In this document: in pieces, positions 1-6,426 of the stretch
Layout of the letters: every line of letters starts with the position of its first letter
How positions within the stretch are numbered: position 1 is the stretch's first letter
DNA from: Chlorobiales bacterium
GTDB taxonomy: Bacteria > Bacteroidota > Chlorobiia > Chlorobiales > Chlorobiaceae
Assembly (NCBI GenBank): GCA_022360355.1
Contig: JAKSCY010000688.1
Coordinates: 1 to 6,908 of the forward strand
Direction of reading: 5' to 3'
Length of the DNA: 6,908 nucleotides
Program-made: the position numbers and the translations under genes
The notes under the pieces: generated by a model
Told to the model about the DNA's origin: nothing
The model's input: the letters and a program-made list of their open reading frames with translations, nothing else
The model's database searches: none

Positions 1-60
1 GGGCTGAAAGAACACAACAACGAAGAAAAAAACATGAGTAAACAACAGTCAATGTAAATC

Positions 61-89
61 TTATATTTATTTAGACAAAATAAATATAA
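61..89. promoter_or_regulatory. 29-bp AT-rich perfect palindrome, candidate operator
   Basis: A 12-bp arm TTATATTTATTT (61-72) is followed by the 5-base spacer AGACA and then the exact reverse complement (78-89). It contains the 10-mer TATTTAGACA, which recurs at 301-310 and 5008-5017. On the minus strand TTGTCT (73-78) could act as a -35 box, 16 bases from TACATT (51-56) as a weak -10. A regulator bound here would cover such a promoter, firing leftwards out of the window. Symmetric AT-rich sites of this size are typical of metalloregulator operators such as Fur-type boxes. The protein that binds here is not identifiable from sequence alone. Confidence 0.45.
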
Positions 90-203
90 AATAAAAAGGA
101 ACAGTCATTCGAGCGCCATGCTCCCCTGTAGGAGACGCCTGACAATTATCAGGTTGACAAATGTCTACGGCTTGTGATCCAATAGCTTGATAAGTCTGAC
201 TTA

Positions 204-238
204 TAAAAAAGCCTCTCTGCAACACTTACAGAGAGGCT
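204..238 (-). terminator. Rho-independent terminator, minus strand
   Basis: A perfect 10-bp stem AGCCTCTCTG / CAGAGAGGCT (210-219 with 229-238) closes a 9-base loop. On the minus strand it is followed by a run of six T and then ATAAG. The plus-strand side has no T-run, so it works only for minus-strand transcription. It would end the feoB transcript and the candidate small RNA. Confidence 0.85.
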
Positions 239-277
239 CAAAGAAGGAGAATCAACAATGGTAACACAACCAATGTT
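204..277 (-). ncRNA. Candidate small RNA downstream of feoB
   Basis: A promoter-like pair (TTGTCT, 16-base spacer, TATATT; 284-311) predicts a minus-strand start near 277. A clean intrinsic terminator ends the transcript near 204, giving an RNA of about 75 nt. Just before the terminator stem the RNA reads GAUUCUCCUUCUUUG (complement of 239-253). This CU-rich segment is complementary to Shine-Dalgarno sequences, and such segments serve as seeds in many trans-acting bacterial sRNAs. The -35 box overlaps the TATTTAGACA motif shared with the receptor promoter, so expression could follow the same regulator. An alternative is that the region is only the 3' UTR of feoB, whose stop lies about 190 bases upstream of the terminator. 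The two are not exclusive. No known RNA family was recognised. Confidence 0.4.
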
Positions 278-283
278 ATTTTC

Positions 284-311
284 AATATAAGAAATCCTCT
301 TATTTAGACAA
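284..311 (-). promoter_or_regulatory. Sigma70-like promoter overlapping the TATTTAGACA motif
   Basis: On the minus strand TTGTCT (complement of 306-311) matches four of six -35 bases. TATATT (complement of 284-289) matches five of six -10 bases, and the spacer is 16 bases. The -35 lies within the 13-mer TTATTTAGACAAA (300-312), which also occurs at 67-79 inside the palindrome. It lies downstream of the feoB stop and upstream of the terminator, so it would drive a short RNA and not a protein gene. Confidence 0.35.
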
Positions 312-377
312 ATTAAAAATAAATAAAAATCAAAAAAATTTTATGTACGTAATCCTATCCCCCCCTTTATCTCCTCT

Positions 378-404
378 GAATTCCTCTTCGAAAGTATCCG
401 GAAC
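378..404. repeat. 27-bp direct repeat, copy 1 (downstream of feoB)
   Basis: The first 17 bases, starting GAATTCCTCTTCG, are identical to 6427-6443. After three mismatches the last seven bases CCGGAAC are again identical, so 24 of 27 positions match. This copy lies 25 bases beyond the feoB stop. The partner copy lies next to a feoB relic in the same relative order and orientation. Confidence 0.7.
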
Positions 405-428
405 AATGGGGGCACAGAAATAGCAAGC

Positions 429-2486
429 TCAGGAAGTGAAAAACAACAAACCGATGTGATAAGCGGCAATTCCCCACACCAATGAAAGTGTCGTGTAATA
501 AACAACCGATCCGATGGTCCATTTCAGGGATTTCGTCTCATAATAAACCGCTCCGACCGTTGCATAACAGGGAATTGAAAATAAAAGGGCAAAGATGAAC
601 GCCAGGGCGCTGGGTTGCGAAACGTTACCGGCAAGAAAACGTCCTACTGCATCATTGCCGACTTCGGGAAAAATGTTGTCCATCATCAAACCGGTCAATG
701 CCCCCTCCTCGATTTGAATCCCGTAAAGAACAGCAATTGCAATTAGTGCCGCCTCTTTTGAAAAGAACGCGACAAAAAGGCAGGTCAACAGTTTCCAGTC
801 CATACCCATCAACATGCCGAGGGGCTCGAATGCCTTCCCGACAACAGCAAGGTAACTGTCAACCATGTTGCCGTTGGGGAAATACGAAAGTGCCCATATC
901 ACTGCAATGATGAAGGCGATCAACGAGCCCGCTTTTTGCACAAAAGATGTAAAACGCCGCCAGACATGAGCCCATATGGTTTGCCAGTTGGGCATATGAT
1001 AGGGAGGCAGTTCCATGATCATGCCGGTTTCGGTACCTCGCAGCACGGTATGGTCAAGCAGCCGTGATGTGATATAGGTTTGAACAAGCAGAGCGACCGC
1101 AACCGCAACGACGATTACAGGAGCGACAGGGCCGAAGAAGATGCCTATCATGAAAGCAACGGTAACCATCACACCGGGGCAGGGAACATGAGAGGAAATA
1201 ATGATCGTTTTGAAACGCTGCCGTGTCGATTCAATGACGCGACATCCCATGACCGAAGCGATGTTACAGCCGAACCCCATAAAAAGCGGCATAAAGGATT
1301 TACCCGGCAGACCTATCCGGCTCATAAACATATCCGCGATATAGGCCATACGAGGCAAATAGCCGATATCTTCGAGAAAGCTTGTAAACAGCATGATGCC
1401 GAAAATAAACACGGACACGCCGAAAATCATCGAGAGGGCCGGAATGACACCCTGAGCGATAAAGTCGGCAAGAAGCGGCAGGCTCTGGCCGACTGTGTTT
1501 TGAACCTTCTGGATTCCATCCACCGCCAGAGGATGTATCATCACCACACAGCCAAAAGCGATAATTACCGCCAGCACAAAACCGGTCAACGTCACCACCA
1601 TCCCCAGGATAGTGCCTGAAAGAAGATTAGTGGCCACTTTATCGAACAGACTGCGATGAACTTCGTTTTTTTCCCGCACCACGCTGTCTGCCAGTATTTT
1701 ATGGATCCAATCATAGCGTGCCCTGGCAACGGCAAAAGCGCCTCTGTTATCGTCCGGCAGCATCTTGCGAAGAGATCGCCATTCCTGCTCGTCCATCTGT
1801 TTTTGCATCAAGTCGATTATCTCGCTGTCTTCTTCCAGCAGTTTTTGGGCAACCCACTCAACCCGGTAATCTTCGGGGACATACCCCTTGATAGTGTCTT
1901 GAAGGCGCTGTAAAAGGCCGGCGTCGCCATCAGGGTTACAGCAGGTTTCAAGGACAGGAGTGCGTACCCCGGCTCTTTCGGCAATGGATTCCGAAAGTGC
2001 GTCAATACCGATACGCTTCGAAGCCGTCATGGGAACCACCGGAACACCGATGGATTTTTCAAATGCATCGAGATCGATGGCAAGGCCTTTTTTTTCCGCG
2101 ACATCCATCATGTTGAGAGCCAGAATCATGGGAGCGCCGAGGCTCATCATCTCGGCAACCAGATACAACGATCTCGTCAACTGGGAAGCGTCAACGACAA
2201 CAACAATGAGATCGGGAGCTTGCTTGATAACAAAGTCCCTCGAAATCATCTCTTCTTTGGAATTGGCTGACAAGCTGTACGTACCCGGCAGATCGACCAC
2301 CCGATACGATATACCGTCCTGGACAAAACGTCCCTCTTTCTTCTCCACCGTTATCCCGGGCCAGTTACCGACGTGCTGGTTTGAACCGGTAAGAAAGTTG
2401 AACACGGTTGATTTACCGGTGTTGGGCTGTCCGGCAAGAGCAACGGTGATCTCACTGGCCTGCCTTGATGATTCATTCGCACTCAT
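429..2486 (-). CDS. feoB: Ferrous iron transport protein B (FeoB)
   Basis: Inner-membrane Fe(II) importer with an N-terminal G-protein domain. All nucleotide-binding motifs are visible: G1 GQPNTGKST (19-27), switch I around NWPGITVE (41-48), G3 DLPG (65-68), G4 NMMD (125-128) and G5 TASK (154-157). A helical spacer follows, then a polytopic membrane domain from about residue 285 with LEDIGYLPRMAYI (371-383), GFGCNIASV (404-412), VPCPGVM (434-440), FFSKEAAL (574-581) and IPCYATVGAVYYE (638-650). At 685 residues it is at the short end of the usual 700-770. The ATG start has a GGAGA ribosome site 8 bases upstream and overlaps the end of feoA by 14 bases, so the two are translationally coupled. 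The second gate motif reads HVPCPGVM, where many FeoBs have a PCSARLP-like sequence. No feoC is seen. Family assignment is certain; metal specificity is taken from the family. Confidence 0.97.
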   Translation of the reverse strand: MSANESSRQASEITVALAGQPNTGKSTVFNFLTGSNQHVGNWPGITVEKKEGRFVQDGISYRVVDLPGTYSLSANSKEEMISRDFVIKQAPDLIVVVVDASQLTRSLYLVAEMMSLGAPMILALNMMDVAEKKGLAIDLDAFEKSIGVPVVPMTASKRIGIDALSESIAERAGVRTPVLETCCNPDGDAGLLQRLQDTIKGYVPEDYRVEWVAQKLLEEDSEIIDLMQKQMDEQEWRSLRKMLPDDNRGAFAVARARYDWIHKILADSVVREKNEVHRSLFDKVATNLLSGTILGMVVTLTGFVLAVIIAFGCVVMIHPLAVDGIQKVQNTVGQSLPLLADFIAQGVIPALSMIFGVSVFIFGIMLFTSFLEDIGYLPRMAYIADMFMSRIGLPGKSFMPLFMGFGCNIASVMGCRVIESTRQRFKTIIISSHVPCPGVMVTVAFMIGIFFGPVAPVIVVAVAVALLVQTYITSRLLDHTVLRGTETGMIMELPPYHMPNWQTIWAHVWRRFTSFVQKAGSLIAFIIAVIWALSYFPNGNMVDSYLAVVGKAFEPLGMLMGMDWKLLTCLFVAFFSKEAALIAIAVLYGIQIEEGALTGLMMDNIFPEVGNDAVGRFLAGNVSQPSALAFIFALLFSIPCYATVGAVYYETKSLKWTIGSVVYYTTLSLVWGIAAYHIGLLFFTS

Positions 2487-2730
2487 GCCGCTGTCTCCGC
2501 ACTATTATTTTTTTAGCTTCTCCTCGCCCCAGCGCGACTTGAGTGTCACACAAAAACACAATCAACGGGCCAATCCCGAAGTTTTGGATGACAAGCAATG
2601 CCACCTCTGGTGTAAATCCCCTGCCAGCAGCACGGCGAACAAATTTCTTATCGCCGGAAATCGATTGAACGACAGCCCATGATCCGGACTTCATTCGATC
2701 AAGGGTCATACCTTCGTTAACTGCTTTCAT
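2473..2730 (-). CDS. feoA: FeoA family small protein
   Basis: An 85-residue cytosolic SH3-like protein that partners FeoB and is thought to support or regulate its transport. The sequence has the FeoA pattern: a start segment GMTLDRMKSGSWAVVQSI, a central RRAAGRGFTPEVALLVIQNF, then GPLIVFLCDTQVALGRGEAKKIIV. The usual RL..LG core is replaced by RRAAGRGF, a divergent but recognisable form. Two starts are possible: ATG at 2730 (used here) or an in-frame GTG at 2736, two codons longer. Neither has a clear Shine-Dalgarno sequence. The stop lies inside the first codons of feoB. The gene is 149 bases downstream of the receptor stop and in the same orientation, so it may be cotranscribed with it. Confidence 0.88.
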   Translation of the reverse strand: MKAVNEGMTLDRMKSGSWAVVQSISGDKKFVRRAAGRGFTPEVALLVIQNFGIGPLIVFLCDTQVALGRGEAKKIIVRRQRHECE

Positions 2731-2765
2731 GTTCACAGGCTGTTATTTTTTTAGATCATCTCAAT

Positions 2766-2795
2766 TTATTACGCTTCCTGATGTCCAATTGGCAA
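2766..2795 (-). promoter_or_regulatory. Possible feoAB promoter
   Basis: On the minus strand TTGCCA (complement of 2790-2795) matches five of six -35 bases. It stands 18 bases before TAATAA (complement of 2766-2771), a weak -10. A partial match to the shared intergenic motif (TTTTTAGATC, 2748-2757) follows near the predicted start. The feoAB pair may instead depend on readthrough from the receptor gene. Confidence 0.22.
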
Positions 2796-2819
2796 ACGAA
2801 AATCGGAAATCGGGGTCGG

Positions 2820-2852
2820 CCCCGTGTAATAAGAAAGGATATTACACAGGGG
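2820..2852 (-). terminator. Hairpin after the receptor gene, partial terminator or processing stem
   Basis: CCCC plus GTGTAAT (2820-2830) pairs with ATTACAC, one bulged A, and GGGG (2841-2852) around a 10-base loop. It begins 27 bases beyond the receptor stop. There is no T-run after it on the minus strand, so it is not a classical terminator. It could attenuate transcription or protect the 3' end of the receptor mRNA, lowering feoAB expression relative to the receptor. Confidence 0.4.
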
Positions 2853-2879
2853 TGAAATATCCGGTTTGATAAAAATCGG

Positions 2880-4949
2880 TTAAAAGTAATAACGACACTC
2901 GGCCCCGACGACCGCGGTCTCCCCGATCCGTCCTGCATTGGTAAAGGTGTGAGTCAGATATTTTTCATCGAGTATATTGCGGCCATAAACATAACATGAC
3001 CAGTTATCGGCTATATACCCTACTTTCGCATTGACCAGAGTATAGCTGTCCTGCTCGACCTCATTGAGCTCATCCATATATTTCGGACCCAGGAAGTTGG
3101 CCGAAACAGATGTGAAAAAGCCTTGGGGATGGCGATAAACGGCGCCGGCCGAGAAATTGTACTCATGGGCATTGGGCAATGAGTTGCCGGACAGGTCCAC
3201 ACCATCGGGATGGTTGTCATAGCGGTCGAACTCACCCTTGAGCAGGCCGAGACCGGTAAAGAATTCCAAACCTTTCGTCGGCCGCCAGCGCGCCTCGAAC
3301 TCGGCCCCGTACGTGTGCGCTTCAGCCGCATTCTGCATCAGGGCGACATTGTCTTGCACCACACTGACATGCATATCGGTCCAGTCGATATAGAAGGCAG
3401 CGCAGCGGAATTCGAGCCGTTTGTCGGCCAGCAACGCGTTATAACCGATCTCGTATGTCATCGTGTACTCGGGGTCGACGGGCTCCATCACCGCGCTTAT
3501 ATCCACCTGGTTCGAGGCGTAATCACCGACCTTGTACCCCCGATCGATGGAAGCATAAATCTTCTGGTCCTCGGCCGGAGCATAGGAAATACTTACGGCC
3601 GGCATCACCCCGAGCCAGTCGTCGTCACGGGTATAGTCCTGAGGCGGTGCAATGGGGAAACCGCCCATTTCCGTTCTCCCCTGCCAGGTGAGTTCCCGAT
3701 GCTCGTAATCGAGACGAAGACGCATGCGCAGCTCGAAATCATCCCAGAAGGTATAGGCCGCCTGGCTGAACAGCGCAAGCCCCTGGCTGTCGATGGTACC
3801 GTCGCCGATCATATTCATACCCGGCACCATTCCCATCATACCCGCGTCGTTGCCGAACCCGATATCGGTCATTGATTCAAGCTCTTCCAGCATAAAAAAC
3901 GCTCCGGCAAGCCATTTGAATGACCCGGACGCTTCGTCGGCCAGACGAAACTCCTGAGTAAACGTATTGAAATCCTCGTCATACGTAAACAGCATCATAT
4001 CCATCATCGTAAAATCCTGATCGAAAACGGTCTGGGAATTCGAGCTGCTGAAGTTCGTTATCGACGTCAGATCGAGACCGTTTACCTTCGTCTTCCAGGT
4101 CAGTGTCGGAGATATCAGATGACCTTTTGCTTCCCCTTCTTCGTTGTTCATGGTCGAGGTTCCAATCCCCTGCTCCAGCAGGAAATACTCGTCGAACCCA
4201 CCGTCATAGCTGTCAGCAATCAGTGATAAACGAATCAGGGTGTCATCCGACGGCCTGTAGTCGTACATGACTCGGCCGGAGATCTGTTCGTGTCTGGCGC
4301 CGTCGTCCGTCCCGAGAAAATCGTTTTCCATATACCCGTCGGTACTGTTATAGCCGAGCGCCACACGATAGGCATGTTTGTCGCCCGCTGGTCCGCCGAA
4401 TGCGGTCTTCATTTTCCACGTGTTATGACTTTCGTAGTCGACGCCGGCGTCGAAAGTGAACTCCGGAGTCGGCTTGTTGGTAATCACATTGATCACACCG
4501 GCGTGGGTGTTGCGGCCATATAACGAACTCTGGCCTCCTCGCAAAATTTCCACCCGCTCGACATCAAGAAATGTATCGATGGCCGAGTACGGGACGGTGA
4601 CACCGTCGACATTGATGTTAAATATCCTGTTCATATTGGTCATTCCGCCGATTCCCCGGAAAACAATCTGTCCTGCATGACTCTGGATTTTGTCGATACT
4701 GACGTTGGGAATAAAACCGGTCAGGGTTTCCAGTTCGTCCACACCGAAATCCTGCATGGTCGTACCGTCGAACACCGAGATACTCGCCGGTATATCCTGT
4801 TTATCTTCCTCGCTTTTATGGGCGGTAACAGTAATAGTGTCGAGCTGATACATACCGCTTGCAGTTTCTTCGGCAATTGCCGCAGTTGTTACCCCGAAAA
4901 AAATCAGCACCGATAGTGCCTGATAAAGGTAATGCATGTGACCTTTCAT
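2880..4949 (-). CDS. TonB-dependent outer-membrane receptor
   Basis: A 689-residue gated porin that imports a metal chelate or similar ligand using TonB energy. The start is the ATG at 4947-4949, preceded by AGGAG six bases upstream; a longer TTG-started reading is unlikely. Residues 1-26 are a signal peptide with a hydrophobic core (ALSVLIFFGV) and an AIA cleavage site. DTITVTA (37-43) is the TonB box. The plug domain spans about 50-160 and ends in VERVEILRGGQSSLYGRNT and GVINVITNKP. The rest is a beta-barrel, with the late sequence YVYGRNILDEKY and a terminal aromatic residue (ECRYYF), the outer-membrane assembly signal. A methionine cluster MMGMVPGMNM (371-380) probably lies in an extracellular loop. 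The neighbouring AraC regulator and FeoAB suggest an iron-related substrate, but the ligand cannot be read from the sequence. Confidence 0.95.
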   Translation of the reverse strand: MKGHMHYLYQALSVLIFFGVTTAAIAEETASGMYQLDTITVTAHKSEEDKQDIPASISVFDGTTMQDFGVDELETLTGFIPNVSIDKIQSHAGQIVFRGIGGMTNMNRIFNINVDGVTVPYSAIDTFLDVERVEILRGGQSSLYGRNTHAGVINVITNKPTPEFTFDAGVDYESHNTWKMKTAFGGPAGDKHAYRVALGYNSTDGYMENDFLGTDDGARHEQISGRVMYDYRPSDDTLIRLSLIADSYDGGFDEYFLLEQGIGTSTMNNEEGEAKGHLISPTLTWKTKVNGLDLTSITNFSSSNSQTVFDQDFTMMDMMLFTYDEDFNTFTQEFRLADEASGSFKWLAGAFFMLEELESMTDIGFGNDAGMMGMVPGMNMIGDGTIDSQGLALFSQAAYTFWDDFELRMRLRLDYEHRELTWQGRTEMGGFPIAPPQDYTRDDDWLGVMPAVSISYAPAEDQKIYASIDRGYKVGDYASNQVDISAVMEPVDPEYTMTYEIGYNALLADKRLEFRCAAFYIDWTDMHVSVVQDNVALMQNAAEAHTYGAEFEARWRPTKGLEFFTGLGLLKGEFDRYDNHPDGVDLSGNSLPNAHEYNFSAGAVYRHPQGFFTSVSANFLGPKYMDELNEVEQDSYTLVNAKVGYIADNWSCYVYGRNILDEKYLTHTFTNAGRIGETAVVGAECRYYF

Positions 4950-4955
4950 GATGTA

Positions 4956-4960
4956 CTCCT
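4956..4960 (-). promoter_or_regulatory. Ribosome binding site of the TonB-dependent receptor
   Basis: AGGAG on the minus strand, six bases before the ATG at 4947-4949. It decides the start: the residues upstream of this ATG have no start with a ribosome site, and the signal peptide begins here. Confidence 0.8.
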
Positions 4961-4979
4961 GAAAATGAAATGATTCACC

Positions 4980-5052
4980 TGAAAATCTTATGGAAAACAA
5001 AATTCTCTATTTAGACATAATCCAATTAACGTGAAAATCTAAAAGTATTCAC
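4980..5052. promoter_or_regulatory. Receptor upstream region with repeated TGAAAATCT, candidate AraC-type operator
   Basis: The 9-mer TGAAAATCT occurs at 4980-4988 and 5032-5040, 52 bases apart in the same orientation, close to five helical turns. The second copy also forms an imperfect inverted repeat with TATTCAC (5046-5052), outer arms GTGAA and TTCAC. The repeats flank the TATTTAGACA motif at 5008-5017. Activators of the AraC family commonly bind direct repeats near the receptor genes they control. The region is AT-rich, so a chance repeat is possible. Confidence 0.3.
5008..5017. promoter_or_regulatory. TATTTAGACA motif upstream of the receptor
   Basis: Exact third copy of the 10-mer seen at 68-77 and 301-310. 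It lies 59-68 bases before the receptor ATG, where an operator or promoter element is expected. It lacks the long palindromic arms of the first copy. Confidence 0.35.
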
Positions 5053-5131
5053 TGAAGGGGAATACCTCCTGAGGAACTATTACCGCCAATTAAGGGGCTT
5101 TTTACTGAAAGGACGTGGGTAGATCTGATAC

Positions 5132-6121
5132 TTACAGGGACAGATGGTGCGTCATCCGATACTCTTTCTGGGATTTCAGGTATTCTCCGGGCCTTACCCC
5201 GTGGTGATGCCTGAAGATGGCACCGAAATGGGAAACATTGGAATATCCTACGGCACATGCTACATCGGTAACGCTTTTCTGATCCCTGTCGAACAATAGC
5301 TTTGCCTGCTCCATTCGATATTTGCGAAGAAAACCGTACACCGTGGTTCCGTAAAGCTCTTTAAATCCCTGTTTGATTTTTTTTTCATTGAGCCCTACTT
5401 TTCGCGCCAATTCGGCAATGGAGGGAGGTGTGGACATCCGTTCCATTATGATCGTCTTTGCCGCCTGCAGCATAGCTACGTCGTCCGGCTGCAGGATTGT
5501 TTGTTTGCGCTGCGGGCCGCACAAGAACTCGACTTCATGGGAAAGCAACTCAAGGATTTTGCCCTTGAGGAACAGTGAATCTGCCGGCGATGCTCTGTCA
5601 CGGTTAAATATCTGATGGATGATGGAGGTGGTTACCGGACCGGCTGTCGTTATATTCAGGGGACTCTTGCTGTTGACGCTCGCTTTGTCAATAATGGCCC
5701 GGACTATATGACCGCTACCGGAGCCCAGTAGCTGAGCCAGTTTCTGCGGGGTTATATACAGATGTAATACTTTGACAGGGACCAGGGAATTGACCGTGGC
5801 GATTCCGCTTAATTCCGTGTTCAACCCAAGGAATCGAATCTCCCCGGAAAAACGGTATTTGCTCCAGTCTCCCGGTCCGTTCTTTATGGAGAGCGTGGTA
5901 TCGCCGGACAGGGTGTATGTAAATTCGAGACAAGGATGGGGGTTTTTCCGGAATGGAGCTTGGATTGATGCTTGGGGGCGGAAGTATTCTGTTCGAACGA
6001 CGACATTGTTCATGGGCTCTACGAAATGCTGCACTAACGAACTGTCGGCATATTGCTTCAGAGCCGTCCGATCGGTAATTATGTTAAGCCCCTTGATGAG
6101 ATGCTTGTTGATAGAAGACAT
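5132..6121 (-). CDS. AraC-family transcriptional regulator, PchR/YbtA-like
   Basis: A 329-residue DNA-binding activator. The N-terminal part (about 1-215) is the presumed effector domain and is variable in the family. The C-terminal double helix-turn-helix is clear: the first helix-turn-helix around PSIAELARKVGLNEKKIKQGF (233-253) followed by KELYGTTVYGFLRKYRMEQAKLL, and the second around SVTDVACAVGYSNVSHFGAIF (283-303), closing with the signature HHGVRPGEY (306-314). This matches the siderophore-responsive branch that often sits next to the TonB-dependent receptor it activates, and the receptor starts 182 bases downstream. The ATG at 6119-6121 has only a weak upstream purine stretch (AGAAAG). 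Its effector is unknown; a chelate handled by the receptor is the simplest inference. Confidence 0.93.
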   Translation of the reverse strand: MSSINKHLIKGLNIITDRTALKQYADSSLVQHFVEPMNNVVVRTEYFRPQASIQAPFRKNPHPCLEFTYTLSGDTTLSIKNGPGDWSKYRFSGEIRFLGLNTELSGIATVNSLVPVKVLHLYITPQKLAQLLGSGSGHIVRAIIDKASVNSKSPLNITTAGPVTTSIIHQIFNRDRASPADSLFLKGKILELLSHEVEFLCGPQRKQTILQPDDVAMLQAAKTIIMERMSTPPSIAELARKVGLNEKKIKQGFKELYGTTVYGFLRKYRMEQAKLLFDRDQKSVTDVACAVGYSNVSHFGAIFRHHHGVRPGEYLKSQKEYRMTHHLSL

Positions 6122-6302
6122 CTGACTTTCTGTACGATTCAGCAGGCAGCATGTTCTTTATTCCCAGCAAAAGGCCTGGCCAGAGCTTGATCATAGACCT
6201 AAATCCGCCACCGATCTCTTTCGGCGGCTGCCAGTATGTTTCGAAACCGTCCCTGCAATTTTGCTCTGCTTCCCCACCTCGCTCCCGAACCGTGGAAGCA
6301 CA
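6084..6302 (-). pseudogene. Unrecognised open frame running into araC, possible gene remnant
   Basis: A minus-strand frame is open for 72 codons between stops and overlaps the first codons of araC in another frame. Its middle reads like a real protein: GFETYWQPPKEIGGG, then FRSMIKLWPGLLLGIKNMLP. There is no start codon before the internal ATG at 6194, which would give 36 residues behind a poor ribosome site. It could be the C-terminal remnant of a displaced gene, a short leader ORF for araC, or chance. I do not recognise the family. Confidence 0.2.
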
Positions 6303-6310
6303 CTAAATAT

Positions 6311-6332
6311 ACAAAGATTAAATATAAATAAA
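6311..6332. repeat. AT-rich element resembling the site downstream of feoB
   Basis: ACAAAGATTAAAT followed by ATAAATAAA aligns with 308-327 with a two-base gap and one mismatch. It occupies the same position relative to the 27-bp repeat as the site after feoB, so it may be part of the same duplicated flank. It could act in the araC promoter region. Its low complexity limits the weight of the match. Confidence 0.3.
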
Positions 6333-6426
6333 GCCCATTAATATATGAGAGCTGTAGCAATCTCATCCCCTGAAATATATCGCCCGTCAGGGAGAAGCAG
6401 ACTCTATGACCTGTTCAGGAAATCCG

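Larger units (their letters stand above)
1..428. other. 428-base region without a convincing protein gene
   Basis: No ORF of credible length lies here on either strand. From left to right it holds an AT-rich perfect palindrome (61-89), a short inverted repeat CCTGA/TCAGG (138-153), a strong minus-strand terminator (204-238), a promoter-like minus-strand sequence (284-311) and a 27-bp repeat (378-404). Bases 1-57 are open on the plus strand and end in TAA, which could be the last 18 codons of a gene entering from the left. On the minus strand an ATG at 34-36 opens a hydrophobic reading that leaves the window. Neither has enough length or a Shine-Dalgarno sequence to support a call. Confidence 0.6.

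Noticed and set aside
1..57. Open plus-strand frame ending in TAA, or a minus-strand start at 34-36 with a hydrophobic N-terminus
   Set aside because: Too short to judge, the two readings exclude each other, and neither has supporting signals within the window.
258..290. Ten-codon plus-strand ORF (MVTQPMLFSI) behind a strong AAGGAG
   Set aside because: The Shine-Dalgarno match is better explained as the complement of the CU-rich segment of the minus-strand RNA. There is only a weak plus-strand promoter (TTGACA at 154-159 with a poor -10).
1080..1619. Long plus-strand frame antisense to feoB
   Set aside because: It is the shadow of a certain gene and gives a His/Asp/Arg-rich low-quality translation.
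1960..2682. Plus-strand frame of 240 codons antisense to feoB and feoA
   Set aside because: It overlaps two clear genes, and its translation has no recognisable domain.
3210..3875. Plus-strand frame of 221 codons antisense to the receptor
   Set aside because: A shadow of the receptor coding sequence in GC-richer DNA, with no ribosome site or family signature.
4950..5000. Longer receptor start at a TTG, adding 17 residues
   Set aside because: The added residues do not fit a signal peptide, and the internal ATG has a good ribosome site directly before the hydrophobic signal.
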